Notes under the pieces: generated by a model | Database searches by the model: none | Told to the model about the DNA's origin: nothing | The model's input: only the letters and a program-made list of their open reading frames with translations | Translations under genes and position numbers: made by a program | Part shown: positions 45,855-59,055 of the stretch, one piece after another | Layout of the letters: each line of letters starts with the position of its first letter | Numbering within the stretch: the first letter of the stretch is position 1 | Source: Malurus cyaneus samueli | Taxonomy: Eukaryota > Chordata > Aves > Passeriformes > Maluridae | Reading direction: 5' to 3' | DNA: 64,000 nt | NCBI GenBank assembly: GCA_009741485.1 | Contig: CM019218.1 | Coordinates: 50,781,220-50,845,219 of the forward strand

Positions 45855-48800
45855 GTAAGCGCTCGCCGGGAAAGACTCCCAACCCCCCTTCCTCCGCCTC
45901 TCCTCCTCCTCCTCCAGCCCCTCCTTCCTCCCGGCCCGCAGCCCTCCGCCTGCCCCGAGCCCCGGCGGATGGCGGGGGGCGGCGGGGTCGCTGCAGCGCT
46001 CGTCTCCCCGCAGCCGGCAGCTCGGTGCCTCCGCCCGGGGCTCTCCTGGACTCCCCCCGATGGGGTGTGTGTATCGGGGGGGCACAGCCGGGCTGGTTTC
46101 ACTCCCCCCCGCGTGGGCTCCCGCCCCGTCGGGGCTGCTCTGCCCCCGCACCGGTCCGGGCCGAGTCTCCCCGCGGCGCATCCCCGGGGTGACAAAGGGG
46201 CCTTGTGCCCGCACGTCGGGAGCGTTCGGGGCGGGCGTTTCGGACAGGGATAGCCCGCCCCGGCCGAAGCCCCCCGGGGAACGGGAGCGGGAGGGTCCCG
46301 GCTGAGGTGCGGGGTCACCCGCGTGTCATGCTACATGTGTGTCACACGCATGTAGGGGATGACCATGCACTGAGTGTATGCTAAACACTTCGTGCCTCGT
46401 CATAGGGGTGCATTGCTAACAAGGCGGCAATTAGATGTATAATTTTCAGCAGTGTGTCATCTTTATTATTATTATTATTATTTTATTTTTACACCCTCAT
46501 TGGGTTTGGTGTTGTTTTCTTTCCCCGTAACCCCCTTGGAAGGAAAATACGGCCAAGCCCTCGCAGAGCCACCCGCCTCCAACTCCCCGAAACTGCTCAG
46601 GCCCTGTACAATGCATTTGGCTTCTGGTGACTGAGAAAAACCCCAATTTGGGGAGAAACCAGCTGGAAATGGTACCAGTGGCCATGCTGGAGTGGTGGGC
46701 ACCTTACAGCCGCTCACTGCTGTTGGGTGGTTGACATGGGGTGGCAGAGGGAAAGCTGAGGTCAGAGATTTTGGGGGGTTTTGGTGCTTTGCAGGGAGCC
46801 GGGACAAGCCGGGCTGGGCGATCGTCCCATCAGCGAAGCGATAATCTCCTGTGTCAGGCACGCCGGGGTATTTTGGGCTCCGGCATCCTCTGTCCCCTCC
46901 TATCGCTTTACCCCGCACGGGTACGTGCGTGTCGTGAGTCAGGGCATTGGCAGTGCCCGGCCGCGCCGGGGGGCCCTGCCAGCCGGGCTGCCGGCCTCCC
47001 CCCGGTATCGGAGTGCTCGTGATGCTGAGGGGGGAATCAGGGTTTGTCAGGCTATGAGTCCGCCATGCACCCACTGGCCCTGGGGCCTCCATGGCCCCAT
47101 AGCCCATACCCTGTGGGGGTCATTTCCCTTGAGAATGGGGGGAAGAGGGTCCCCAAAGTGGGCGAGGGGTGAGGGCTCACCAAGGCCACTCAGTGGTGAA
47201 GCCAGGAGAGAAATGGATAGAGAGGCTGGGACCCTGGTGACAGAGCAGGTGGCAGTCACTGTGGCAGTGCCCCAGCACTTGCCCACCAGAGTGGACAAAC
47301 ATGACTGTCCCACAGGGTGAAGGCGCTGGATTTGGTGTGTTACAGGGTCAGCATTCCCATGGAAAGGGGCTGTGGATGGTTGTGGGGTGAGCAGCTCCAC
47401 CTCCCAGCTGGGTGACACTGGGGGACATCACCATTCCCAGGGACCTCGAGCACCCAGCTACCTCCCCAGAGCTGGCACCACACTGGCTTTCCTAACAGAA
47501 CTAACCCTTTGAAAGCAGCGGGTCCAGCCACCTTCTGTAAGCAGCACCAGGTATTTCAAGGAGCCTCATCCTGCCTGAGGTGCCTGCGACTTTGGGGTGC
47601 AACTCAGAGTAGGGGATGCTTCAACTGGGGTGTTTGGGACAGCATAACCCTCCAGCAGTCATCCCACGTCTAACATCCCGTTCCTACAAAGCAGAATCCT
47701 CCAGCTCCATCGATAAAAGCGACTTGCCTCCATTCACCGTGGCTATTTATCATGATATCAGAAACAGCATCTCCTTTTAATCGCCTTTTAATCCCCATCT
47801 TGCCACCACCAAGTGGGTTGGGAGGCGAGTCCCGGTGGCCCTGGCACGGTGCCGAAGGAAGGAGCCTTTCCTGGCTGTGTGTGAGCAGGTCATGGCACTG
47901 AGGAGGTGGGGGCGGCAGCGGTAATCAGCTATAATTAATGTATTAAATAGCGAGTAACCGCGCAGCTCCCATCAAACACACAGAGAGCACGAGGCCGGTG
48001 GCAGGTGAGCTCGGTGGTGAGATTGGGTGCAGGCACGCAGCAGCCAGAAAGGGCATGAATGGGCAGTTTTGGGCTGTTGGTGAGGGGAAAAAAGGTGTTT
48101 TCCTGCCTTAGTACCTCTTCTGCTGTGGGAGTGGAAAATGGAGGGAAAGAGGGGAGAAGGGGATACAAAGCCCTAACCAAGAGTTCTGAGATTTGCGAGG
48201 TTGGAATCTCTCCATCCATCACTGAACTGGATCGATGCTTTCCGAAAAATATCCCATCTCTAGGAGCTTCCCTGTCTCATTAAATCCTTGCTGGCAATGG
48301 CACGGGGCTGGCGGGGCACCCACAGTGTTTACATCGCCTTGAGCGCTGTCGGTGGAAGGGATACAACCAAATACCCCTGATTTTGGGAGCTTCCATCCGC
48401 GGGGGACCTGCCGAGCGGCCAGGCCGTGCCCTGACCTTCCCCAGCTGTTTGTCCAAGGTGTTATTTGGGGTCGGGGCCAGGCCGGGAGCCGCGGCGGCCG
48501 AGCCCAGGCACCTGCGTGTTGTGGTTGGGGCAGACACCTGAAGCGCATGGGCGTTCGCTATTGCCACCGTCACGTGGCGACTTATGAAATGTTTTTTTGG
48601 AGGGAGGGAGAGAGGGAGGGAGAGAGGGAGGGAGGGAAGGTAATGATGGGGTGAGCCGGCGGGGCCATGCCCCGCACCAGCCTGCAGCGGGCACGCAGCA
48701 GGAGCGGCCCCCGCTCCGCGATAACGCACGTCCGGATCCTGCTGCGGGTCTGGACATGCTGCTGCAGCTCCCGCTGCTTCGGTGTTCTTTTCCTGTGAGA

Positions 48801-51800
48801 TGGGAGCGAGGGGCCCCGGGAAAAACCTCCTCGTGGTGCCGGTCAGCCGCTGGCCTGGCTGTGATGGTGGGAGCAGGGGCTCATGCGGTGCCGGTTGCCG
48901 TTTCGGGCTCCCCGTGCAGCTCGTGGAAGGGTTTCCTGGTGAGCTCATGTGGCTGAGCCCTTGGGAGGTGACAGGCTGTGAACCCCGTGGTCTCATTCTC
49001 GGGGTTGGCAGCTGCTGGTGGCCCTTTGGTGACAGTGTTCACGTAGGGCTCTGCAGTGGCCCCTCTGACGGGATCTTGTGGGCGAAGGATTCGGGGAAGC
49101 ACTGATCCCACGAGGCACGTCCCATCCTGGCAGCGCAAATCCCGACGGAACACGTCCCCCCATCCCTTCCCAAGCAGATGTGATGCTCCAACGCCCCCAT
49201 CGCCCCCCATTGTGTTGCCATGAGACAGCGGGAGCCCCGAAACCCAGCGTGCCCACCGCTGCCCCCTCCCAGCGGGGCGCTGGGTGTGTCACAAGCTGCG
49301 CCGGGTCTCTGCTCTGTAAAGCCGACCCGGAGCTCGCCCTCGGGCACTCTGCTGCGAGCCAGAGGCACAGAGGTGACTGCGGGGCTGCGCTTCTCCCGGG
49401 AGGCGCTGGCGGGTGGCAGGCGAGGTGTGAGTGATGGAGGAGGCTGGCTGGTCCCCTTCCCCCTTGGCTGCCGGGGAGCGCTGCGGACCCGAGCGTGTGC
49501 TGGCACAGCTCCCCGGGCTGCGGGGGGTGGCCGGGGAGGGGACAGCAGGGCTGCAGCTAATTTTAGGAGGTGGGCAGAGCCTCATGGGAAGCAGCCGGCT
49601 GGAGGGAGGTGTCGCACTCGCACCGCGGTGCCCACGAGCATCGAGAGCGAGCTCCGAGTGACCCTGGCTCTGAAGATGCTGCTATGAGCTGGCGAGGGGG
49701 CCGTTGTCTGCTCTGAGGAAAAACCATACCCCCGCGGATGCCCTGGCTGCTGGAGGGGCGATGGGTGCGGGGAATCACAAAGGGGCAAAGCCCCGGATTC
49801 CCGGTTCGCATTAACCGGGAGGCGGGCGAGCCCCGCGCCGCTCCGTGCCTCAGTTTCGCCGTGACCGTCTCGCCAGCGCTCCCCCGGCGGAGTGCGGTGG
49901 AGGCAGGAAGGCTGGCCGGGCTCGGGGATCCTCGCCTGGGAGCGCCAAGCCTTATTATTTCCCCACAACTGTCTCCTCCTCGCTCCTCGTAAAATTAGAT
50001 CCAGCTGTTCACAATAGCCACTAACTTCTCTCCGGAAGATGTTCAAAGTTTACAGACGCGGGGCGGCGCGGGTGCGTGGAGGATGGGCTGCCGTTCCCAT
50101 GCCAGCTCCTCGCCGCCCGCCCTTCCCCCAGAGGCAGCCAGCTCCTGCCTCCCCCCCGCCGGCTTAGGCAATTCGGGTTTAGGAAGAAGCACACCCGCAC
50201 GCAGGCATGCGAGCTCCCGACCCAACCGAGCGTCGGGTTTTTATTAGCAGGAAGATCTGGGCGCTTGGCGGTGCGGGAGAGAAGGTCTGCTCCGAGACGC
50301 TTCTCTTCCCTGCCCGGCTTTGTGCCCGCACGCTCTGCGGATGAGTTGGGCAGGGTGTCCCGGCTTTGTGCTTGCCAGCACCTGTGCCCAGCCATGGCGT
50401 GAGTTTGGGCTCCTCTTGTGTGAGGTGGCTGCTGTGTCCCCTCAGAGCCTTGCCTGGTGGCAGGATTGTCAGGATTGATATTTAGACATCAATGTGCTGG
50501 GCAGGGGTCTAGGACACTGCGCTGGGCTCTCTGGCGCTCTTGGGCCACGCTCCTCGCTGGAGCTCCTTCTTTTACCATGAATATTGCCTTCATATATTTT
50601 TAGCAATTTTCCTCCCCAAGGATTCCAGAGCAATTTTTCAATCTGCAGGAGCTGGAGTCGCTGTGCCCAGCTCTCGGCTCGGGCAGTGGTGAGAGATGCT
50701 GGGAGAAGGCGATGAACTGCCATGGGCTCCCAGCACGCTCCTGGCATGCACAAGGATTTGCTTGCTGGAATTGTCTGGGGTGGCGGCAATAAAATGGTGA
50801 TAAATCAAAATATCCCTTTCTGGGAATAAGTCACTGGTGGGGGTTTGTGCAGGGCAGGCTTTACCTACTGTCGCAGCTCCTGCAGGACCTCAGCTGGGCA
50901 CTGCCCCAGATTTCTGAGCTCATTGCAGGAGGACAGGGAAGTGTGCCCCGCTCACAGGGGTGACAGTGGCCAGGTGACAGTGCTGTGGCACATTCCGTGC
51001 CAGACTCTGGCAGGCCGGGTCACCTCCATATCTTGTCTGGGATGGTAATGCCTGACAGCTCCTCTGCCCGGTCTCAGGAGCTGATCCCCCCATCAGTTCT
51101 GCCACCCCCAAATCCAGTGGGTTTCCTTGGTTGGGAGCTGGGAGTGTGGCTGTCAGTGCTGACCCCATGCCACAGTGCGGGCAGTGGGTACAGCTGCTGC
51201 CTGGGCAGGGTTGGGTTTCACGGGGGCGGAGGCGGCTGGGGGCAGGTGTGAAATTCATTGCAGCCTTCCTCCTCCTCCTTCTCCTCCTCCTCCTTGCCTG
51301 GTGGCTGGTGTCCCCTGGGAGAAGTTTTCCCTGGCCCTGCTGCTGTGGCATAAAATGGGGTCAACAGCGCTGGGAGCTCTTCTGTGGAGGCATTTTTTCT
51401 CGTAGGAGCAGGACAGAGGGCTGGTGGGGCCCCTGGGATGTCCGGCTGGCCCCAAGGGTCCCCATGCAGGCACAGAACTGCCTGACCCAGGCTTCCCTGG
51501 TGTTCTCCTGACATCAGAAATCCTTGGCTTCCCCTTGGGACAAGCTGGGAGTTCCCAAGGACTCGGGACTTGTTGGCCACTCCAAGCTCATCCATAGGGG
51601 ATGTTCAGTGGGAGACAGCCTAGGATGGATGGATGGATGGATGGATGGATTTTGGCAAATTCAGCGGTCCCCAGTGGGTGCCATGTCCAGCACTGGCTGT
51701 GCCACTGGCACTGAGGGTGTCACGAGACATCACGGGGGTGGCCCATCCCCAGCAGGCAACTCCAACCCTGTTGTTTCCCTCCAGCTCGTTTCATAACACA

Positions 51801-54800
51801 GAGAGCAATTAATGCTCTAAAAGCTTTCTATTTATGCGCTGCTGGGTGAAACGCCCCGTCCTGGCTGGGCAGGGCAGCGTAATTGGGCCAGGGAGGCACG
51901 CTGGGTTACAGTGTCCGTCTGTCCTCTGCCCTCGGGTCCTGAGCCTCAAGACTCGAGCAAAACCGGCTCAGGTCTTCCAGAAGCTGAAACCCAGCTCTGC
52001 CACCCTGCCAGGACTGGGGGAAGAGCAGGGGATGGAGCGGTTGGTTTGGATGCCTGCAGTTCTGCCGTTAGGAGGGAGCTGTGGCTTGCCTCATCCCCTT
52101 CCTCCTCCCTGCCCAAATATTTTGGGAGCAAATCGCTCACGATTTCTTTTTGTTCAGTCATAACCCTCTGGGATGAGGGGTCTGAGCATCCCTCGAGCTC
52201 ACACTGCTGAGCGAGGATCAGCCACATCCCTGCTAGGTGGGGGCTCAGGGCTCCGCTGGGAGCTGGGGGACCCTTTGGCTGCGGGGGTCCAGCTGGAACT
52301 GAGGGGCACGGGGAGCCCGGGGCAGCCCTGGCTGTTCTTCAGACCCTGGTGGGATGCTGCCACGTGGCTTCCTGTGGTTTCCTTGCTCCGATTGCTTCCT
52401 GAGCCGCCCGCCAAGCCGGAAGGGACAGGAAGTGATAGAGGGGAGGAAATTAGTTGGGCTGTCTCATGGGGAGCTGGCCTGGTGCACTGGGGGCTCTGCC
52501 ACCGCCTGGGTCCCCGCACCGTGCCAAGGGACCCTTCAGAGAGGACGTGGCCAGTCAGGAGGTGCAAACCTGGGTGGGAGAGAGCAGGGTGGCCACCCTT
52601 CCCTGCAGGAGCCAGGGAATCCCTCACCGCAGCCTGAAAGCTGTTTGGAAGAGGAGTGCAATGTAAACAAACCTCCTTTCGCCGCCCTCCCGCCGCGCCG
52701 CGTCCTGCTCGGCCGCTGCCACCCGCCTGGCCAGCTCTGCTTGTACTGGGACTGCCATGTGCCAACCAGGATGGTGTTACCCTGCGGGAAATGGGGCAGG
52801 GTGTCCCCAAAGGGTCCCTGGGTGAGGTGCCAGCGGCTCCTGTGAGGAGCTGCAGGGTCATCCTTGGCAGAGCCAGGAGCATCCCGCTCTGTGCACTGCG
52901 CTGGGGGTGTCAGCGGAGCGGGCAACACCTTCCCAGTGTGTTGTGGTCTTGCTGGTGTCCCCCGGGAGCTCTGCAGCTTTTGGGTTCCCTTCAAGGGGCT
53001 CTGCAGAGCTGATGGCCCTGTGACCGTGTGGGCTGCATTCCTCTGGGCCGTGTCATCAGGTGGGGAGTGGCAGGAGCAGGGACACGGCCCCCACCAGTGT
53101 TCTCCTGCCTAAAATGAGGGGCACAGTAAGGAAAGCCTCTGCCTTCCTACAAATCCCCACCTGTACAGGCTCCAACTGGGCTCTCACTGGCCCCAGTGAG
53201 CCAGGATGTGCAGGAGCTGGGGTGCCCTGGATCCTCAGCTTTGGGGTTTTGCAGAGATGCTCAGCACTAGGGACGATGGGGGCTTGTGTCCCCCTTGCTC
53301 TGGAGTGTTGGTGCCACCGGCCGTGGTGACAGGAGGGGGTGATGGCAGCCTCCTGATCCCCCCAGGGCTGGTGCGGGCGGCGCTGAGCCGGTGTGAGGCT
53401 GAGCTGCTCTCTGCTGATCCTGCCCAGGCTTGTCGTGAACTTTTATCCTTTTGCCGTGGGGTCTGGGTGCAAGGGGGGAGGGAGAAGGTCTGGATTGCCC
53501 TGGGCCCCCTGCATGGGGAGGTGGGATGGAGCCAGCACGCAGCTGGACCCCCTTCCGTGTCTTTGCAGTCTTCTTTGCCTCTGCAGTGTCCCCAGCACTC
53601 TTGCTGAGTCTTTTAGTCCCAATGTCCCCCACCACGGGCTGGGGGAGCCCTGGGTGAGAAGGGGACCTCGGAGCTGCTGTCCCACACCTTTGTCCCTCTG
53701 GGTGGTGCCAGCTGGGGACACGCTGTGCTGCAATCCCCCTTGTGAAGCAAGTGCCAGACACCGTGCCCTCTATCCCAGGTGGTTTGGGGAGATGCTGTGA
53801 CAACAGCCACCACCCCCGTCCCAGTTTGGGCGGGACACAAGGGTTTGGGGCAGTGCGAGGGCTGTGCTTCACGGTGCTCCAGATGGGATGATGCTTTTGG
53901 GGCTGACCATGCTGGGGAAGAGGAATATGCCATCCCCCAGCTCGGCAGACAGGACAGAGATGAGGACTGGGTGCACAGGGGCTCTGAGGGGGTGAGGAGC
54001 ACCTCTGCCTGTGTCACGATGTCCTCGAGCTCCCAGCCCCAAATGCTATCCTCTGTTCCACCCTGTGCACCCCTGACCCGATCCCTATCACAGCTGGTTG
54101 TGCTGGATCCAGCAGCACCTTGCTTGTGGGTTTTGACCCTCATGAGGCACCCACTGTGCCTTTCTGACCACACACTCTGCCTCCAAACTATCTCCTTTCC
54201 CCCAGCCACCACAAACACCCATCTCTCAGGCACCCTTCCCTTTTGACACCTTTGCTTTTGCAGGATTTTCGGAGGGTTCCCATTGGTTTAGCAGAGTCTC
54301 CAGCCCCAAGCAGCTCTCCCAGCAGGGTAGCTGCCTGCAGCCCCGCTGCCTGCTCAAGCCCCAGGTTTCCTCTCTCACATGTGGTGCTGGGGCCAAGCTC
54401 TGGGAGCCGTGGGAACACCGTCGCAGGCTCCTGGCGCAGCCTTGACCTCGCAGGGAGATAAGGGCTGCCCTGGAGGCATCCTCCCCTCTGCCTGCTGTGG
54501 GCCCCACATCCCCTGGGGGACCTCACAAAGGTACAGCCCCCTCTAAAGCTGTGGGCTGCAGTGTGTCCCCCCAAAATTCAGGGTGCAGAGGGGCGTGTGA
54601 GCTGGATGTGGGGGTCACCCTCCTGGCGTGGGTGTCAATGACCATCCCTGCTCATGGATGGTGAGCATCCTCAGAGTGGGCAAGCATCCCCTGGGGATGT
54701 GGGTCAGTGGTCCTGGGCTGTGGGAAGGGTGGTCTTCCTGGGAAGGGAGGGAGCAGCTGGGAGGCAGTGCCGTGTTTTCTGACCGGTCCGGTCCCCTTGG

Positions 54801-55900
54801 CTGCCCTGAGCAGGTCTGGCCGCGGTCCCCGCAGGCCGGCCAGCCGTGCCGGTTCCCTAATTGCTGCTGTTGTTGGTGTTTTGTAAGGGCAGGGTGGAGC
54901 GGCGCTCGGCCGTGCCTTGCGTCAGCGCGGTGCGGTGCATGCACCCTCCCTCCAGGAAATCCAATGGCTTCGCCTGGCCAAAAGCAGGTTCGGTGGAGGA
55001 GGAGGAGGAGGAGGAGAAGGAGGAGGAGCTGCTTCCTCGCACCTTGGCCGGGGCCCCAGCATCACCCTCCCTCCTCTCCCACTTCCCTGAAGGCTGGGCT
55101 GGGATTTTCCCTGCTGGAGGGGAGTGGGGTTGGGAGGGGGCTGGGGAGCTTCTAGGAGGGGGGACACGTGTGTCACCGGCAGGGTGCGGGGTCAGCCGTC
55201 ACCCAGCCTGTGCGGGCAGCGCCTGGCACGGTGACCCAGGGCACTGGGCACGCTGCCTGCAGTGCTGCAGCCAGCCCTGTGCGTTTGCTCTCGGCCCTAT
55301 AGCTGCAGCCTTGGCCCCAAAAGCACTGATCAGCCAGGGAGGGCAGGGGGTCTGGTGAGTTCTGTAAAGTTACACTCCGGACCAGGTCTTGGGGCTTTCC
55401 CCTGTTAGGGTGAGCTGATGGCAGCCCCATGGTGCTGTGGGGCCCTGGGATGCTGCTGGGTCCTGGACTGTCACTGGGATAAAGGGTCCATGCCCACTGA
55501 GATATCTTGAGGCTGGGGGTCCTGAGCTGCCACTGTGCTGTGGGGTCTGGGGCTGCCAGGGGCTGCTGTGGGGCCTGAAACCATTGAGGTCTTTGTGGGC
55601 TGCAGGGTCTTGGGCTGAGGAGTCTCAGGTTCCCCCATATCTGGGGGTTCTGCGCTGCCAGGGGGTCTTGGGCTGCTGTGAGGCACCCAGGAAGCTGCAC
55701 CCCAATGTCGGTGCCCTCCTGGGATGCAGGGCAAAGTGAGGGTCCCACTGGCCTGTCCCCTTATGTCACCCACCCTCACTGTCCCTGTGCACTGCCTGGC
55801 CCTGGTGTTCCCCTGCCCTCTCATCCCCAATTCCTGCCAGGTTTGGACCCCGCACCGCCCCCAGGGCTGCCCCACAGAGCCCCTGGCATGGCCATGGGCC
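45855..55900 (+). other. TEAD3: Probable TEAD3 intron 1, no other gene recognised
   Basis: About 10 kb with short simple repeats: an ATT array near 46463-46490, a GGGA-rich array at 48596-48640 and GGAT units at 51622-51650. GC-rich parts near 49850-50350 and 54880-55060 carry no recognised exon. Confidence 0.5.
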
Positions 55901-55980
55901 CCGGAGTGCCTCGGGCCCGTCCGGCACCGCCGCCGCCATCCCTGCCTTGGCCGGCTGGCTCGATCCTACAATCCAGTTCT

Positions 55981-55990
55981 CCTTATTTGG
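55981..55990. promoter_or_regulatory. CArG box (SRF-type site) in a second CpG-rich block
   Basis: CCTTATTTGG fits CC(A/T)6GG exactly. It is followed by CpG-rich sequence to about 56300 and a TATATAAAAG at about 56119-56128, so this may be an alternative TEAD3 promoter upstream of the first coding exon. Motifs seen; promoter use inferred. Confidence 0.4.
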
Positions 55991-56455
55991 CCACAGCGCT
56001 CGGCGAGAGGGGGAGCGGCGGCGGGGGGGACGCGGGCAGGGACGGGCGGCGGGACCGGAGGGGCTGACATCACATCGCGACGAGGGAGAGAGGGATGGGG
56101 GGGCTAAGTTTCTTTTTTATATAAAAGAAAAAAAAAAAAAAAAGAGAGAGAGAGGCAGCAAGGCCTCGCAGCGCACTTGAGCCAGCGGGCTCAGCAGTTC
56201 CTTTAAAAGGAGATGTCTGTGCCGGAGACCTTTGTACACTCCCAGCCCGTCCGGGAAGCGCGGCGGCGCAGGAGACACCTCTCCGCTCCCACCGCCGGCA
56301 GCTGCCGCCAAACATGTTATTGCAAAACACTGAAACGCTGCTCTGGGAGCTGGGCGAGAGGAGGAGGAAGAGGAGGAGGATTGAAGGCTCCCCAGCATCA
56401 CCCACCAGCTGGGGAAGGCCCCGGGCCCCAGCTGAGCATCCTCAGGGTGGGGCCT

Positions 56456-57617
56456 GGTGATGGCAATATGGCAGCCTGTTCTTGCCTTTGAGGTCACAGG
56501 CCCTTGGGGGTGACATCCTGGGAGGTGGAGGTGAGGAGGAACCAGTCCCTACCTGGCAGGGACAGGAAGTTTTGAGAGACAACAAAAACAAGCTGACACT
56601 CCAAAATATCACCCCAGCGAGGCTGACCAGCCCTGCCGTGCTGCTGCCACGAAGCAAACCAACCAATCTGAACAGGGTGCAGCAGCTCAGGGTGGGCGGG
56701 CAGCCTTGCCACAGGGCGCTCTGGCCACCAGGTCGGTTGGGAAGGTTTGGGGAGCGATTGGAGGCACACGGGCAGAGGGGAGGTGGGGCTGCCCCGGCCC
56801 CGCAGTCCCGCGCCCGCTCCCTGCCCGACGGCTTCACCAAACCAGTCTGTCCGGCACGGCCGAGAGGGGGAGGGAGCGCCGCGAGGGAGGGGACGCGGGT
56901 CACTGCCACCTCCCCGAGCCAGCTCCAGGATGAACCCGGGCCAGCTGCTTTTGGTTGGGGGATGCTCCAGGGCGAGGGTTTGGGCAGCGTGGTGCCTCTC
57001 CTCCTGCCCCCGACACTCACCGTACATCTTGCCTCGTCGGAGAGGATGATTTTCCGCCGGCCGCAGGTGGGTAGATCGCCAGCGCCTCCTGGAAGCTCTG
57101 CTCGATGTCTGGACTCCACACACCCTCGGCATCATTGTCCAGACTCTTGTCCATGCCGTCCTGGCCATCTTCCCGCCCTCCCCGGGGCTGCCGCTGGCGT
57201 TCCAGCTGTTGGACGCTATGGTGCTGGCTCTCTGGGCTCCGACCCCGAGCCCCCACGGACACACGACAACCTGCTCGGACACAGGGGACATCTATCAGAC
57301 CCAAAAACCTTGGCTGGGGTGAGTGAGCATGGTCCCAGCTTCTGGCCCGTCTGTTCCTCCTGCTCTCATTGCAGCGACCACGGGGGTATCAGGACACAAA
57401 CAGGCTTTCCTGGGGAAGCTGATTTCCATGAGTTCCCTCAAATCCAGTCACAAATGACCACCCAGGACACCCAAATAAAGTTTGGAAGGAAACTGCTGCT
57501 ACTGTATTATCCATACAAGGAACATGAGCACATGGTGTTTATGGCTGACACCTCGGGACTGAGCAGCAGCGTCCAGAGCCAGTGAACCCTGACCATACAG
57601 CACCACAGCCAAACTGC
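56456..57617 (-). repeat. Left arm of a large inverted duplication (probable assembly artefact)
   Basis: This arm is nearly the reverse complement of 57834-59055. Its outer edge starts GGTGATGGCAATATGG and its inner edge ends CACAGCCAAACT. Compared with the right arm it has single-base contractions in several homopolymers, the error type of unpolished long reads. Confidence 0.9.
57021..57219 (-). pseudogene. TEAD3: Inverted, frameshifted copy of the first TEAD3 coding exon
   Basis: On the minus strand it starts with the ATA of IASNSWN and ends TACG at a gtgagt donor, like the right-hand copy, but is 199 nt against 202. One G is missing from a run in the GEG(R) codons, one from the codons after YPP and one from the DEGK codons, so the frame is broken three times. 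All three are homopolymer contractions. I judge this an assembly duplicate of 58269-58470. Confidence 0.8.
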
Positions 57618-57823
57618 AGGCTTTTTGGGCAGCTGGCCAAAAAAAAAAACCCAGGCCCCAAAACCCCTGCTCCAGCATGCCTGGCAAAGGCAGAGCTGGG
57701 ATTCGAAGGGAGATGCTGAGCAGCTCCAAGCCAGACCCCACTAATGGGAACCAGGTGGCCAGAGCCGTCCAGCAGCCCTTCCCCTGGTACCAGCAGAGGC
57801 CCCCCACCCTGAGGATGCTCAGC
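57618..57823. other. Unique spacer inside the inverted duplication
   Basis: This single-copy stretch separates the left arm from the gap. Its right end (about 57790-57823) is the reverse complement of the flank just before the left arm (about 56430-56455; GCTGAGCATCCTCAGGG). Turned around, it would run from that flank into the start of the right arm. Confidence 0.7.
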
Positions 57824-57833
57824 NNNNNNNNNN
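57824..57833. other. Assembly gap (10 N)
   Basis: Ten N between the spacer and the right arm mark a join of unknown size. Confidence 1.
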
Positions 57834-59055
57834 AGTTTGGCTGTGGGTGCTGCTGTAGGGTCAGGGTTCACTGGCTCTGGAGCTGCTGCTGCTCAGTCCC
57901 GAGGTGTCAGCCATAAACACCATGTGCTCATGTTCCTTGTATGGATAATACAGTAGCAGGGGCAGTTTCCTTCCTAAACTTTATTTGGGTGGATCCTGGG
58001 TGGTCATTTGTGACTTGGATTTGAGGGAACTCATGGAAATCACGCTCTATCCCCAAGGAAAGCCTGTTTGTGTCTCTGATACCCCACAGTGAGCTGCTGC
58101 TCTGGGTGCAAGTGAGAACAGGACAAGGGCCAGGAACAGACCTGGGACCATGCTGTCACTTCACCCCAGTCAGGCAGGGTTTTTGGGTCTGATAGATGTC
58201 CCCTGTGTCCCAGCAGGTTGTCGCGTGTCCGTGGGGGCTCGGGGTCGGAGCCCAGAGCAGCCAGCACCATAGCGTCCAACAGCTGGAACGCCAGCGGCAG
58301 CCCCGGGGAGGGGCGGGAAGATGGCCAGGACGGCATGGACAAGAGTCTGGACAATGATGCCGAGGGTGTGTGGAGTCCAGACATCGAGCAGAGCTTCCAG
58401 GAGGCGCTGGCGATCTACCCACCCTGCGGCCGGCGGAAAATCATCCTCTCCGACGAGGGCAAGATGTACGGTGAGTGTCGGGGGCGGACGGAGGCACCAC
58501 GCTGCCCAAACCCTCGCCCTGGAGCATCCCCCAACCCCAAAAGCAGCTGGCCCGGGTTCATCCTGGAGCTGGCTCGGGGAGGTGGCAGTGACCCGCGTCC
58601 CCTCCCTCTGCGCTGGCGCTCCCTCCCTCTCTCGGCCGTGCCGGACAGACTGGTTTGGTGAAGCCGTCGGGCAGGGAGCGGGCGCGGGGCTGCGGGGCCG
58701 GGGCAGCCCCAGCCCTCCCCTCCTGTCCCGTGTGCCTCCACATCGCTCCCCAAACCTTCCCCAACCGGACCTGGTGGCCAGAGCGCCCTGTGGCAAGGGC
58801 TGCCCGCCCACCCTGAGCTGCCTGCACCCTGTTCAGATTTTGGTTGGTTTGCTTCGTTGGCAGCAGCAGCGGCAGGGCTGGTCAGCCTCGCTGGGGTGAT
58901 GATTTTGGAGGTGTCAGCTTGTTTTTGTTGTCTCTCAAAACTTCCTGTCCCTGCCAGGGTAGGGACTGGTTCCTCCTCACCTCCACCTCCCAGGATGTCA
59001 CCCCCAAGGGCCTGTGACCTCAAAGGCAAGAACAGGCTGCCATATTGCCATCACC
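57834..59055 (+). repeat. Right arm of the inverted duplication, intact copy
   Basis: Near reverse complement of 56456-57617. It carries the intact TEAD3 coding exon in the gene's orientation, so it is probably the genuine copy. Confidence 0.88.

Noticed and set aside
56482..57585. A 367-codon plus-strand open frame across the left arm of the inverted duplication
   Set aside because: Antisense to the TEAD3 exon copy and dependent on an assembly artefact.
56456..59055. A real palindromic duplication giving a second TEAD3 start exon
   Set aside because: The left copy differs by homopolymer contractions only, and the spacer orientation and N gap point to misassembly.
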